Assembly: GCA_023265315.1 (NCBI GenBank)
Contig: JAHFUA010000005.1
Location: forward strand, 1 to 44,785
Direction: 5' to 3'
Length of the DNA: 44,785 nucleotides
Source: Acidobacteriota bacterium
GTDB taxonomy: Bacteria > Acidobacteriota > Terriglobia > Terriglobales > Acidobacteriaceae
In this document: piece after piece, positions 7,856 through 16,319 of the stretch
How positions within the stretch are numbered: the stretch's first letter is position 1
How the letters are laid out: each line of letters begins with the position of its first letter
Notes under the pieces: generated by a model
What the model was told of the DNA's origin: nothing
The model's database searches: none
The model's input: only the letters and a program-made list of their open reading frames with translations
Program-made: the position numbers and the translations under genes

Positions 7856-9133
7856 CTATTCCTTGAGGTTGAATGCGCCCGCGGGATCGAACCAGCACCG
7901 TTTCCAAAAAGCGTTATCAGAGAGATGGCCTGCGGCCCATTGCTGGAGCGACGGCAAAGTGGCAGCCGCCATTCCGCCATCCCGGGAATCGAAAACGATG
8001 ACCACTCCTGCGAGGTCCGATGCGCCTTCGGGAAGCTCCGAGTACGTTTTATGGAATATGGATCTCGCGTAAATAAGCCGGCTGATCTGGGCAGGGTCTC
8101 CGAGCGGCTGCACCCATATGATTTTCACTCTCTTGCCCCGAAGGGGCTCCCAGTTTCCAGGAAATGTGGACATTTCTTCCCGACTTTTTCGAAAAGAGGG
8201 TTCCGCCGACTGAGAAATGTCGGTGGCTTGCGACGCGCGCTCGGCCGCCGTCGGCAGCTCAAGTTGCGAGCGCTGAATCCAGCCGCGGGAGAGCCCGGAA
8301 ATGCGCACGTGCACCCAGGATCCTTTGATTTCCAGGATCTGAAACTCGTCTTCGCTCTCGGCGCGGAGCACCACCTGGGCGCCTTCGATGGGAGAGGCCA
8401 GGAGCGGCGTGTTCGAGCTCTTTACCGCCGCGAGATCATCAGGACGTGTTTGGCTCTTGAGAATCTCTTGCAGGCTCTTTAATTGCTCGCGCAACTGCCG
8501 CATCCGCTGTTCGTCGGCGGGGCTGCCGGGAAAAGCATTGCCGGATTTCTGCGGCAGCGAGAGAGAAGCGGTCAGATTGGGCGCGCGGGTGACGCCAGAA
8601 CCGCGAGTAAGAGCTGGGGCCGGTTTATCCGGCAACGACGCGAACATGTCGGGTGTCCCGTGACTGCGCTGATCCGGCAATGCCAGCCCGCCCGTGAAAT
8701 GGCTCGTCAACTCCTGTTCCAGGCGGTCGAGCAGATCCGCCTCCAGCCGCCCATTGGAAGCAAGCACGCGGTATCCGGAGTGGGTCTCATCGTGGGCTGC
8801 ATACCATGCCGTGATCTTCGCCGTCACGCGAACCTGCGTCTCACCCGCAGCCGTAACGTTGAGCTGAACGGAGTATTGGTAGTATCCGCGCTGGTAGCGA
8901 TCCAGGGAATGTTCCTGGGAAAGCACGAAGCCTTCGAGGATAGGCAGTCGCCCTCCGGAATAGGCGCCAAGGTTGCGCAGCTTGCTTTCCACTGCCGCTT
9001 TGGAAGCATGGAAACTGCGCTCGGCGGGGAGGCGCTGAGCTCCAACCAAAGGTGCTGCCGCGAGCCCCACCACCCACAAACAGACGAGCCCGCGGAAGGC
9101 ATGGCTGCTGCCGGATGTCCATTTGCTGCTCAC
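7856..9133 (-). CDS. Secreted protein with SH3-like domain, unknown function
   Basis: About 425 aa. The start is set at GTG 9133 because its first bases overlap the TGA of the upstream gene (GTGA), a classic coupling overlap. The track start at 9202 would run well into that gene. It begins with a signal peptide (FRGLVCLWVVGLAAAPLVGAQ, cleavage near VGA/Q). Next is an alpha/beta region (about 30-140) rich in aromatic strands, then a Pro/Ser-rich linker with a short coiled coil (QRMRQLREQLKSLQEILKSQ). An SH3-like segment follows (VVLRAESEDEFQILEIKGSWVHVR to GWIQRSQLELP), and then a C-terminal domain of about 120 residues I do not recognise. SH3-like ends of this type often bind peptidoglycan or ligands. 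It shares the GWI-RSQLE ending with its upstream neighbour, which suggests a paralogous pair. Confidence 0.7.
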   Translation of the reverse strand: MSSKWTSGSSHAFRGLVCLWVVGLAAAPLVGAQRLPAERSFHASKAAVESKLRNLGAYSGGRLPILEGFVLSQEHSLDRYQRGYYQYSVQLNVTAAGETQVRVTAKITAWYAAHDETHSGYRVLASNGRLEADLLDRLEQELTSHFTGGLALPDQRSHGTPDMFASLPDKPAPALTRGSGVTRAPNLTASLSLPQKSGNAFPGSPADEQRMRQLREQLKSLQEILKSQTRPDDLAAVKSSNTPLLASPIEGAQVVLRAESEDEFQILEIKGSWVHVRISGLSRGWIQRSQLELPTAAERASQATDISQSAEPSFRKSREEMSTFPGNWEPLRGKRVKIIWVQPLGDPAQISRLIYARSIFHKTYSELPEGASDLAGVVIVFDSRDGGMAAATLPSLQQWAAGHLSDNAFWKRCWFDPAGAFNLKE

Positions 9134-10062
9134 GGTAGCGGCTCCAGTTGACTGCGATGAATCCAGCCGCGGTGTCCGTCCTCGGTCTCTACCCCATACC
9201 AATAGGAAGTAATTATAAGGATCACCACTTCGGTTCTCGCGGCCAGCAGTTGTACGTTGCTGGCGCTCTTGAAGGGCGCGGATTTCAGCGGTGTTGCGGC
9301 ATCCTTCACGCGACGTTCCACTTGCCGCCGAACCTGCTCAATTTGCGCTTCCAGATCCTTCGCGGAGTCGCCCGCGGGAACGGTACTGGTCGCCGGCAGT
9401 TCAGTCTTGGCCGGCCTCTGCTTCTGCTCTTCGGCTTGCTTGCGCCGCCGTGCCAGATCCTGCGCCTCTTCCTCCGCCTGCTGCTGCTTCAAGACGATGG
9501 CCTGCAAGTGCTCCTTGATAGCGGCATATTCCGCGGACTCGACGCTGCCCTGCGACGCATGCGCCTTGTGCCGGGCATCGATGAACACGGCATCGATCTG
9601 AACATTGCTGGCGGTCGGGCCGGCCGCCTGCACGATGTACCTCACCGTGATGGTGCCGACGTCTTCACTGTCCTTGAAATAGCGTGGCGCGAGCACTCGT
9701 TCCGCCACCTTGTAGAACACCTTGGGACCGGCCGGCGAATCATGGAAGGCGGCGGAGGAATCGGCGGCATGAGCTCCGTACAGGATCTTCTCTTTGTCGT
9801 ACGAGAAGGTTCCGTGAATGATCTGGTCGGCGGCGACTTCGTGCACCGCTTGCAGAACGTCGGCCTCGGGGGCGTCCAAGCGGGCGCTGAAACTGGTTTC
9901 CGGAACCGTAGCGGACCCAGCCGCGGGCAGGGCAGAAAATAGGATGGCCAGGGCGAGGCAAGCCCACCACGCCAGCCAAACTGCTCGGACCCAGTTCACC
10001 CCAGCGTCCTGAGCTCCTCTGCTGTTGCCGAACCGCATATCCCGTGGCACGTCGTCGGGCAT
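9130..10062 (-). CDS. Secreted/periplasmic coiled-coil protein with C-terminal SH3-like domain
   Basis: About 310 aa from ATG 10062. The track start at 10104 is a TTG in poor context, and ATG 10038 is also possible. A hydrophobic segment (VWLAWWACLALAILFSALPAAG) is a signal peptide or anchor. After it comes a domain of about 110 residues with no family I can name. A charged helix very rich in Gln and Glu follows (KQQQAEEEAQDLARRRKQAEE), then a second predicted helix (LEAQIEQVRRQVERRV). The protein ends with an SH3-like module ending GWIHRSQLEPLP. The same module occurs inside the next gene, which starts in the stop codon of this one. Function unknown. The architecture suggests a cell-envelope pair acting together. 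Confidence 0.68.
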   Translation of the reverse strand: MPDDVPRDMRFGNSRGAQDAGVNWVRAVWLAWWACLALAILFSALPAAGSATVPETSFSARLDAPEADVLQAVHEVAADQIIHGTFSYDKEKILYGAHAADSSAAFHDSPAGPKVFYKVAERVLAPRYFKDSEDVGTITVRYIVQAAGPTASNVQIDAVFIDARHKAHASQGSVESAEYAAIKEHLQAIVLKQQQAEEEAQDLARRRKQAEEQKQRPAKTELPATSTVPAGDSAKDLEAQIEQVRRQVERRVKDAATPLKSAPFKSASNVQLLAARTEVVILIITSYWYGVETEDGHRGWIHRSQLEPLP

Positions 10063-10607
10063 CTTGAGGTGTGCATACCTACCGTGGGCCGTGGCGAATG
10101 TCAAGTGTAAGCGTTGGGAACCTGCGCGCCTTCCGCATTCCGGCAGCCGGCTGCGGGTACGACGAATGAACGTTACTAAAGATTCAGCTTGCCGGCTAAT
10201 GATTTCGTGACCGAGTGCCGATCTCCATCACTCGGAGGAGTCCGAATGATCAACCCTGTCAGTGGTTCTAATGCGGCGAGCTCCGCGTAGCAGGTTTCCA
10301 GTCCGGTTGCGAAGCAGCCACCCGCTCCCAAGAGCACTTCAACTCAATTCCGGGACCGCCACGCGGGAAATCGCCCTGCAAGCCGGTTGCGCAGAGGGAC
10401 TGATTCATCGCTACTTCCATAACGGCCGTTGTTAGTAAAACTTTCCACGCCATAAGCATTTCTTTGTTGACGGTCTCCAACCGGCCGTGCTACTTAAGTG
10501 CGCCCGCACGCACCTTCTCCAGGTGCTCGAATCGCGGGGTAGGGCCCGTGGGGGGCCCGTGGGGCCAAGAAGGCAAAATCAGAACTTCGGTTGGGCAGGA
10601 GGATGAA
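10063..10607. other. 545-bp intergenic region upstream of the oxidase operon
   Basis: No gene is supported here. It holds the divergent leader of the SH3-like gene pair and the leader of the oxidase operon. Visible structure: a 7-bp inverted repeat CCGAGTG/CACTCGG at 10211-10235, and an 11-bp perfect tandem duplication, GGGCCCGTGGG, at 10542-10552 and 10553-10563. AGGAGG at 10597-10602 lies five bases before the ATG of the first operon gene. That site decides the start against the TTG at 10464 used by the ORF track. Confidence 0.6.
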
Positions 10608-11966
10608 ATGGCCGGTGCCCGGAGGGGTTTGCCCTGTCTGCTGTTGCTTGCGTTCGTGTTTTTGGGCTCTCTGCGACCCGCCGTCGCCATTCCCGCCTTT
10701 GCGCGCAAATATGGCCTTCCGTGCTCGGCTTGCCACGAGGCTTGGCCTAAGCTGAACGTCTTCGGTCAAACCTTTAAGGACAACGGCTACCAACTCATGA
10801 ATGACCGGGATTCTCCTATCTGGCAGAACCCTTCGTATTGGCCGGTGACCATGCGCATCACCCCCCACTGGCATCGCGAGAGCGTCAACAAGGTCGGGGT
10901 CGACACGGAAGCGGGCTTTAATAGCGCCGAGGTCAAGACCATGTCTCATGGATTCGATCTCTCCGGCCTCGATATCCTCTCGGGCGGCACGCTGTACAAC
11001 AACATCTCCTTCCTGTTGGTGCCCTCCTTCGAAAATACGGGAGACGCGTTCAGCTTCGAATCCGCCTGGGTGCGGTTCGACAACCTGCTCAAGACTCCCT
11101 GGCTTAATTTCAAGGTCGGCAAGTTCGAGCTGGACAACATCATCTCCGAGAAGCGCGGCATGACGCTGTCCAGCCAGGGCGGAGGCTATCAGCTCTACCA
11201 CTTCATCCCCCTGGCGGAACTGGTCAACGGCAGTCCGGTTATCAACACCTTCGTGCAGCTTGGAGACAACCAACTCGGGCTCGAAGTGATGGGGCATTCC
11301 AAGAATGACCGCACCCGTTACTCGGTCGCGGTGATAAGCTCCAATGACGGCGGCGTAAACCTCCCCAACGGGAATTCCTACAGCACCTACATCACGGCCA
11401 GCCAGGCGTTTGACACCGGCAAACTGGGGGTGCAGCGCGTAGGGGGCTATTTCTTCGCCGGCGAGGCGCCGACCTTTTATCTGCAACAAAACGGGGCGAA
11501 CCTTGCAGGCACCGGAACGGGTAACAAATCATTTCACCGGGAGGGTGCCTTCGCTTTGTTCTACCTGAAAAAGCTCGACTTCTCTGTGTATTACCAGCAC
11601 GGCTGGGACAGCCCGTATTTCGGCACCGGTACGGGGGCGAACCAGACACTTCCGGATGGGGCGCGGGCGGCGACCTGGAACGGCGCCTTCGTGGAGACCC
11701 ACTACACACTAAATCCGCAGCTCATCTTCATCCAGCGCTCGGAGTTCGTGCGCATGTCGCAGCAGCCGCTGCCCGGGATTCCGTCCAGTTTCGGAAACAT
11801 TGACGCGTACACGTTCGCGACCCGCTGGTATCCCATCATGTTCAGCCGCGCCGGCCTGGCCCTGCATGGCGAGTACTCCCTGGTGCGCCAGCAGGGGGCG
11901 GCGCCCGTCTCACTTACCAGTTTGACCGGCAGCAGTGTATTCCTGGGATTTGACTTCGACTTCTAG
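10608..11966 (+). CDS. Outer-membrane porin-like beta-barrel with one N-terminal c-type heme site
   Basis: 452 aa from ATG 10608, with AGGAGG at 10597-10602. A signal peptide (LLLLAFVFLGSLRPAVA) is followed at once by LPCSACHEAWPKLNVFG, a CxxCH heme attachment site at Cys39-His43. The remaining 400 residues have the alternating aromatic/hydrophobic strands of an outer-membrane barrel (VRFDNLL, NFKVGKFEL, FALFYLKKLDFSVYYQHGW) and end in FLGFDFDF, the terminal-Phe signal for barrel insertion. The heme would sit at the periplasmic mouth of the barrel. It leads an operon of cytochrome c and oxidase genes, so it may link the outer membrane to the respiratory chain, for example by accepting or exporting electrons, or by passing a substrate. 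The stop codon overlaps the AGGAGG of the next gene. Confidence 0.75.
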   Translation: MAGARRGLPCLLLLAFVFLGSLRPAVAIPAFARKYGLPCSACHEAWPKLNVFGQTFKDNGYQLMNDRDSPIWQNPSYWPVTMRITPHWHRESVNKVGVDTEAGFNSAEVKTMSHGFDLSGLDILSGGTLYNNISFLLVPSFENTGDAFSFESAWVRFDNLLKTPWLNFKVGKFELDNIISEKRGMTLSSQGGGYQLYHFIPLAELVNGSPVINTFVQLGDNQLGLEVMGHSKNDRTRYSVAVISSNDGGVNLPNGNSYSTYITASQAFDTGKLGVQRVGGYFFAGEAPTFYLQQNGANLAGTGTGNKSFHREGAFALFYLKKLDFSVYYQHGWDSPYFGTGTGANQTLPDGARAATWNGAFVETHYTLNPQLIFIQRSEFVRMSQQPLPGIPSSFGNIDAYTFATRWYPIMFSRAGLALHGEYSLVRQQGAAPVSLTSLTGSSVFLGFDFDF

Positions 11967-11977
11967 GAGGCATACCG

Positions 11978-12823
11978 ATGCGCGCAAAGCTAGCGAGATG
12001 GTTGTTCTTTGTGGTTGCCGCTGCGGTGTTCGCCTTGTGTGCCACTTCCTGGGGCCAGGAAAGCCAGGGAATGGGGATGGAGAGCCACATCGGCAAACTG
12101 ACGGGGCACGCCAGGGCCGGGGCGCCGCTGTATCGGCGGTTCTGCATCGGCTGCCACGGCTCCCTCGGGGACGGCGAGGGCGAGAACGCCATGTGGATCG
12201 ACCCCAAGCCGCGCAATTTCACCCTCGGCATCTTCAAATGCCGCTCCACCCCCAGCGGGACCTTGCCTACCGACGAGGACCTATTCGAGACCATCGCTCG
12301 CGGCGTGCTCAACTCCAACATGCCGCAATGGCGCCCGCTCACCGACCAGGACCGCGCGGATCTGATCGCGTACGTGAAGCATTTTTCTCCGCGGTTCGTT
12401 TCCGAGAAGCCTGGGCCACCGATTCAAGTTCCTCCGGAGCCGGAAGTGACGGCGGAAAGAATCAAGGCGGGGCAGGCAACCTTTAAGAGGATTGAATGTT
12501 GGAAGTGCCACGGGGTGGAGGGCCGGGGCAATGGTCCTTCGGCGGACACCCTGACGGACGATCAAAACCGGCCGATCAAGCCGTTTAACTTTCACGACAC
12601 CGATCGTTTCAAGTGCGGTGCGAGCGACCAGGATCTCTACAAAATTTTCATGACCGGGCTGGACGGTACGCCCATGCCTTCGTTCATGGACAATCTCAAG
12701 CCTGACGATGCGTGGGACCTGGTGTTTTACCTGCGAACTTTGCAGCCCATGCACACCAAAGCCAAGGACATCGCCCAGCAACTCGGCTTGAAGCCAATCA
12801 ACCCCTATGCACCGGCTAAGTGA
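11978..12823 (+). CDS. Periplasmic diheme cytochrome c
   Basis: 281 aa with an N-terminal signal peptide (FFVVAAAVFALCATSWG). It has two cytochrome c domains. Heme 1 is at CIGCH (Cys56-His60) with NMPQW (Met115) as likely sixth ligand. Heme 2 is at CWKCH (Cys174-His178) with a Met in TPMPSFMDNL. Both domains carry the GxGxG-type loop (GDGEGEN, GRGNGPS). This fits an electron donor to the oxidase encoded downstream, taking electrons from an alternative complex or from the heme-bearing barrel. RBS AGGAGG at 11965-11970 overlaps the previous stop. It is followed after 24 bp by the blue-copper gene with GAGGAG at 12833-12838. Confidence 0.88.
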   Translation: MRAKLARWLFFVVAAAVFALCATSWGQESQGMGMESHIGKLTGHARAGAPLYRRFCIGCHGSLGDGEGENAMWIDPKPRNFTLGIFKCRSTPSGTLPTDEDLFETIARGVLNSNMPQWRPLTDQDRADLIAYVKHFSPRFVSEKPGPPIQVPPEPEVTAERIKAGQATFKRIECWKCHGVEGRGNGPSADTLTDDQNRPIKPFNFHDTDRFKCGASDQDLYKIFMTGLDGTPMPSFMDNLKPDDAWDLVFYLRTLQPMHTKAKDIAQQLGLKPINPYAPAK

Positions 12824-12847
12824 GTCTGTGACGAGGAGAAGCATTCC

Positions 12848-13594
12848 ATGAAGAATTGGTACAAATGCGCAGGAACGCTGACCGTGCTTGTGCTCCTGGG
12901 GCTTGCGCTCCTGTACTCGGGACCCTCTGTAGGCGCCGGCAGCGGCGGCAAGATCACCGGCACCATTAAGCTGGAAGGTGCCCCCGCGCACCAGCGGCCC
13001 ATCGATATGTCGAAGGATCCGGTGTGCGCCCAGCAACACACCGGCAATCCGGTCAGGACGGAAACGGTGGTGGTGGGCCCGAATGGGGGACTCGAATATG
13101 GTGTGGTTTACATTTCGGAGGGTCTTCCCGCGGGCGCCGCTAATGCCGTGTCCTCCCAGCCCGTAACCTTTGACCAGAAGGGCTGCGTGTATCATCCGCA
13201 CGTCATTGCGGTGGACGTGGGCCAGAAGATCGAGGTAGCGACCCACGATCCCACCACCCACAACATTCACCCCCTGCCGTCGGCGGGCAGCGGCAACATC
13301 GGTTGGAACAAATCTCAACCGCCGGGGTCGCCTCCCTTCGAGACAACTTGGAAAGCTCCGGAAGTTGCCATCCCGGTCAAGTGCAACATTCACCCCTGGA
13401 TGCATGGCTACATGGCAGTGGTCAAGGGGCCCCACGCGGTCAGCGATGACAAAGGCTCCTACACTATCGACAACGTCCCGCCGGGGAACTACACCCTGAC
13501 AGCCTGGCAAGAGACCTACGGGACACAAACGCAAAAAGTGACGGTGGCATCCGGCAAGTCAGCTACGGCCGACTTTACGTTTAAGGGCAAGTAA
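12848..13594 (+). CDS. Exported blue-copper (cupredoxin) protein with carboxypeptidase-regulatory-like C-terminus
   Basis: 248 aa. An N-terminal hydrophobic signal (TVLVLLGLALLYSGPSVGA) is followed by a cupredoxin-like domain. Candidate copper ligands are His138 (or His141) in TTHNIHP and Cys179, His182 and Met185 in VKCNIHPWMHGYM, in the order expected for type 1 copper. The last 60 residues (SDDKGSYTIDNVPPGNYTLTAWQETYG) are a CarboxypepD_reg-like beta-sandwich repeat. It lies between cytochrome c and subunit II, so it could be a soluble or membrane-tethered electron carrier to CuA, or help copper delivery. No dedicated assembly factors (SCO, Cox11, CtaB) are encoded in this operon, which makes the second role worth keeping open. 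Confidence 0.8.
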   Translation: MKNWYKCAGTLTVLVLLGLALLYSGPSVGAGSGGKITGTIKLEGAPAHQRPIDMSKDPVCAQQHTGNPVRTETVVVGPNGGLEYGVVYISEGLPAGAANAVSSQPVTFDQKGCVYHPHVIAVDVGQKIEVATHDPTTHNIHPLPSAGSGNIGWNKSQPPGSPPFETTWKAPEVAIPVKCNIHPWMHGYMAVVKGPHAVSDDKGSYTIDNVPPGNYTLTAWQETYGTQTQKVTVASGKSATADFTFKGK

Positions 13595-13684
13595 ACCGTA
13601 GCGCACAGGCGGTGCCGCACGTACCCACGGGCGGCCGCCTTCCGGCAGCTACCATGGCCGCTCGACGGCCCGAGACGAGGCGAT

Positions 13685-14488
13685 TTGGCGAAGATTTTTG
13701 CGATAACACTCATAATCATCGCGATAGCTTCTGCGGTTCCGATCATTCTCCACACCTGGTACCCGCCGGCCGATATTTCGACCCATGGGGCTTTGATCGA
13801 TGAACAAATGGCCGACACCATGATCGAGGCCGGGGTCTCGTTCCTGGCCGCACAGATCATCCTGGCGGTGTTTATCTGGTGGTTCTCCACCTCCAAGCCC
13901 GGGCAAAAGATCAGAAACTTCCCGGGCGGCGCCCGAGGCTTAGTGGCAGCGGCCATTGTTCTTGTCGGACTGGAAGTGCTCGCGCTGGGAGTGTTCGGGC
14001 AGAAGGCGTGGGCGAATATCTACTTCACCCCGCCTGGGCCCAATGCTATGCCGATCCAGGTCCAGGCGGGGCAGTTTGCCTTCTACTTCCGCTATCCCGG
14101 ACCCGATGGGAAGTTCGGCCCCATCCATCCCGAACTCATCAACGAGGCTACGCAGAACATCTTTGGGCTGGACCTGGACCACGACCAGGATTCGAAGGAT
14201 GACATCGTAACCGCCCAAATGGCTGTGCCCGTCAACCGCGAGATCCACTTGCTGATGCATGCCAAGGACGTCGGGCATTCGTTTTACGTGAGGGAGTTAC
14301 GGATCCAGCAGGACTTCGTGCCGGGACTGGATCTTTCGCTTCATTTCACCGCCACCACACCGGGCAAATACGAGATTGTTTGTACCCAGCTTTGCGGGCT
14401 GGGACATTACAACATGAAGGCCTATCTGTTGGTTATGTCGCAAGCAGATTTCGAGAACTGGCTCAAGCAGCAAGCGGCGATGCAGTAG
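13685..14488 (+). CDS. coxB: Cytochrome c oxidase subunit II with CuA site
   Basis: 267 aa from a TTG start at 13685 preceded by GACGAGG. No ATG or GTG lies upstream in frame before the first membrane helix. There are two transmembrane helices near the N-terminus (about 4-22 and 50-68) and a third hydrophobic stretch at 88-108. The periplasmic CuA domain has His198 and Cys233-T-Q-L-Cys237-x3-His241-x2-Met244, a complete CuA ligand set. The middle residue is Gln235 where classical aa3 enzymes have Glu (CSELC). That Glu is also the subunit II ligand of the Mg/Mn site. The Gln version is like that of ba3-type enzymes. Subunit II receives electrons from cytochrome c and passes them to heme a in subunit I, the next gene. 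Confidence 0.88.
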   Translation: MAKIFAITLIIIAIASAVPIILHTWYPPADISTHGALIDEQMADTMIEAGVSFLAAQIILAVFIWWFSTSKPGQKIRNFPGGARGLVAAAIVLVGLEVLALGVFGQKAWANIYFTPPGPNAMPIQVQAGQFAFYFRYPGPDGKFGPIHPELINEATQNIFGLDLDHDQDSKDDIVTAQMAVPVNREIHLLMHAKDVGHSFYVRELRIQQDFVPGLDLSLHFTATTPGKYEIVCTQLCGLGHYNMKAYLLVMSQADFENWLKQQAAMQ

Positions 14489-14523
14489 CAGGTGAGGCAG
14501 GACAGTTGTTTTGAGGTGAGTCG

Positions 14524-16317
14524 ATGGACGAGACGTCGCGGGCGTCGCAGGCAGCGCACCATGCTCCCCCGCAGGGCTTCATTCGCAACTACATATTCAG
14601 CCTCGACCATAAGATTATCGGAAAGCAGTATTACGGCCTGGCTTTGCTGGCCGTTCTCACCGGGATGGTGCTTTCCTGGCTGATGCGCATCCACCTGGTG
14701 TGGCCGAATTCTCCGGTTCCCGGGCTGAAATGGCTGGCGCACACGTCCGCTCCTAACGGCGTCATCACCCCGGAATACTACCTGTCGCTGATGACCATGC
14801 ACGGGACGCTGATGGTGTTTTTCGTGCTCACCAATGCGCCCTTCGCGGCTTTTGGCAATTACTTTTTGCCTATCCAGATCGGCGCCGAGGACATGGCGTT
14901 CCCGCGATTCAACATGATGTCGTTCTGGATGACGTTCCTAGCCTTCTGTGTCCTGATGGCGGCGTTGTTCGTCGGCGATGGCCCGCCGATCTCTGGCTGG
15001 ACTGCGTACCCGCCTCTGAGCGCCGTAGGCGCCGTGGCGGGGCCCGGTCAAGGAACCGGTCAGACTCTGTGGGGACTGTCGATCGCGATCTTTTGTATTG
15101 CCTCGTTACTGGGTTCGCTGAACTTCATCTCCACTACGCTCGACCTTCGCGCCCGCGGTATGACGCTGATGCGCATGCCACTTTCTACCTGGGCGTGGTT
15201 CATCACCGCGTGCATCGCGCTGCTCGCCTTCGCCGTGCTGCTGCCGGCTTGCGGGCTGCTCATCCTGGATCGCCTGGCGGGAACCAGTTTCTTTGTGCCC
15301 GCAAACCTGGTGGTGAGCGATCAAATCCAGCCGCACTCCGGGGGGTCGCCTCTGCTCTGGCAGCACCTGTTCTGGTTCTTCGGCCACCCCGAGGTGTACA
15401 TCGCCATCGTTCCGGCGATGGGCATTGTTTCGCACATCCTGATCAACGCCATGCGGCGGCCGATGCTCAGCCACAAGGTCATCATTTATTCGCTGATGTC
15501 TCTGGGATTCCTGAGCTACATGGTTTGGGGACACCACATGTTTGTCAGCGGCATGAACCCGCTCTCGTCGCTGATGTTCTCCTTCCCCACGCTGGTAATC
15601 ACCATCCCGTCAACCATCCTTACCTTGATCTGGATCGGCAGCCTGTATGGCTGCAAACTGCGCATCACCAGCGCTTCGCTGTTTGCCCTGGGTTTCGTTT
15701 CCCTGTTCGTCAGTGGCGGCGTCAGCGGGTTTTTCCTGGCGCAACCCTCGATCGATGTCCTGCTCCACGCCACCTATTTTGTGGTGGGGCATTTCCATCT
15801 GGTGATGGGTGTGGCGGCTATCTTTGGAGTCTTCGCCGCTACCTATTTCTGGTTCCCCAAGATGTTCGGCCGGATGATGAATGAGAGGCTGGGGAAGATC
15901 CACTTCTGGCTCACCTTCGTCGGCGCCTATTTGATTTTCATGCCGTTCCATTATCTGGGGATGGCGGGGAACGTACGCCGCTACTCGGCTTTCGTAAACG
16001 ATTACCTGCAGCCGCTTCTGCCCGTGCATAGGTTCATCACGATTGCCGCTCTGGCCACCGGCGCCGCCCAGATCATCTTCCTCTACAATCTGATTCACAG
16101 TCGCTTCCGCGGCGAGCCCGCCCCGCAGAACCCCTGGGAAGCTACTTCGCTCGAGTGGACGGTTCCGTCCCCCCCGCCTTGGGACAATTTTGCGGGGAAG
16201 ATCCCAGTCGTCTATCACGATCCCTACCAGTACGGCGTAAAAGGGGCGACCGGCGATTACGTCATGCAGGATTCGCCGCAGAAAATTCCCACCGTTCCCG
16301 AAGAAGGGCGCAGGTAG
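14524..16317 (+). CDS. coxA: Heme-copper oxidase subunit I
   Basis: 597 aa, about 12-13 membrane helices. Metal ligands are present: His93 (LMTMHGTL) and His425 for the low-spin heme, His423 (HFH) for the high-spin heme, and His288, His337 and His338 for CuB (GHPEVY, GHHMF). Tyr292 is the expected His-Tyr crosslink residue. D-channel residues are present (Asp123 in GAEDMAFPRFN, Glu290 in GHPEVY), as in A-type enzymes. Two features depart from that class. The K-channel Lys is absent, with ITIPSTILTLIW where A-type enzymes read like AVPTGIKIFSW. The Mg-site Asp next to His415 is Ala (LHATYFVVGHFH versus HDTYYVVAHFH). Terminal oxidase, reducing O2 at the cytoplasmic membrane. It ends 2 bp before the next ATG. 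Confidence 0.93.
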   Translation: MDETSRASQAAHHAPPQGFIRNYIFSLDHKIIGKQYYGLALLAVLTGMVLSWLMRIHLVWPNSPVPGLKWLAHTSAPNGVITPEYYLSLMTMHGTLMVFFVLTNAPFAAFGNYFLPIQIGAEDMAFPRFNMMSFWMTFLAFCVLMAALFVGDGPPISGWTAYPPLSAVGAVAGPGQGTGQTLWGLSIAIFCIASLLGSLNFISTTLDLRARGMTLMRMPLSTWAWFITACIALLAFAVLLPACGLLILDRLAGTSFFVPANLVVSDQIQPHSGGSPLLWQHLFWFFGHPEVYIAIVPAMGIVSHILINAMRRPMLSHKVIIYSLMSLGFLSYMVWGHHMFVSGMNPLSSLMFSFPTLVITIPSTILTLIWIGSLYGCKLRITSASLFALGFVSLFVSGGVSGFFLAQPSIDVLLHATYFVVGHFHLVMGVAAIFGVFAATYFWFPKMFGRMMNERLGKIHFWLTFVGAYLIFMPFHYLGMAGNVRRYSAFVNDYLQPLLPVHRFITIAALATGAAQIIFLYNLIHSRFRGEPAPQNPWEATSLEWTVPSPPPWDNFAGKIPVVYHDPYQYGVKGATGDYVMQDSPQKIPTVPEEGRR

Positions 16318-16319
16318 TT

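Noticed and set aside
10076-10104. Minus-strand TTGACA (10099-10104) as promoter of the SH3-like pair
   Set aside because: No acceptable -10 at 16-18 bp (best TAGGTA).
10206-10232. CGTGA ... TCACT in the oxidase leader as a fifth tripartite site
   Set aside because: The outer half-site spacing fits, but the first half-site is in the wrong orientation and the central one (GCCGA) does not match.
10467-10496. TTGACG-N18-TACTTA as promoter of the oxidase operon
   Set aside because: The -35 is good but the -10 matches only two of six consensus bases; not reported as a feature.
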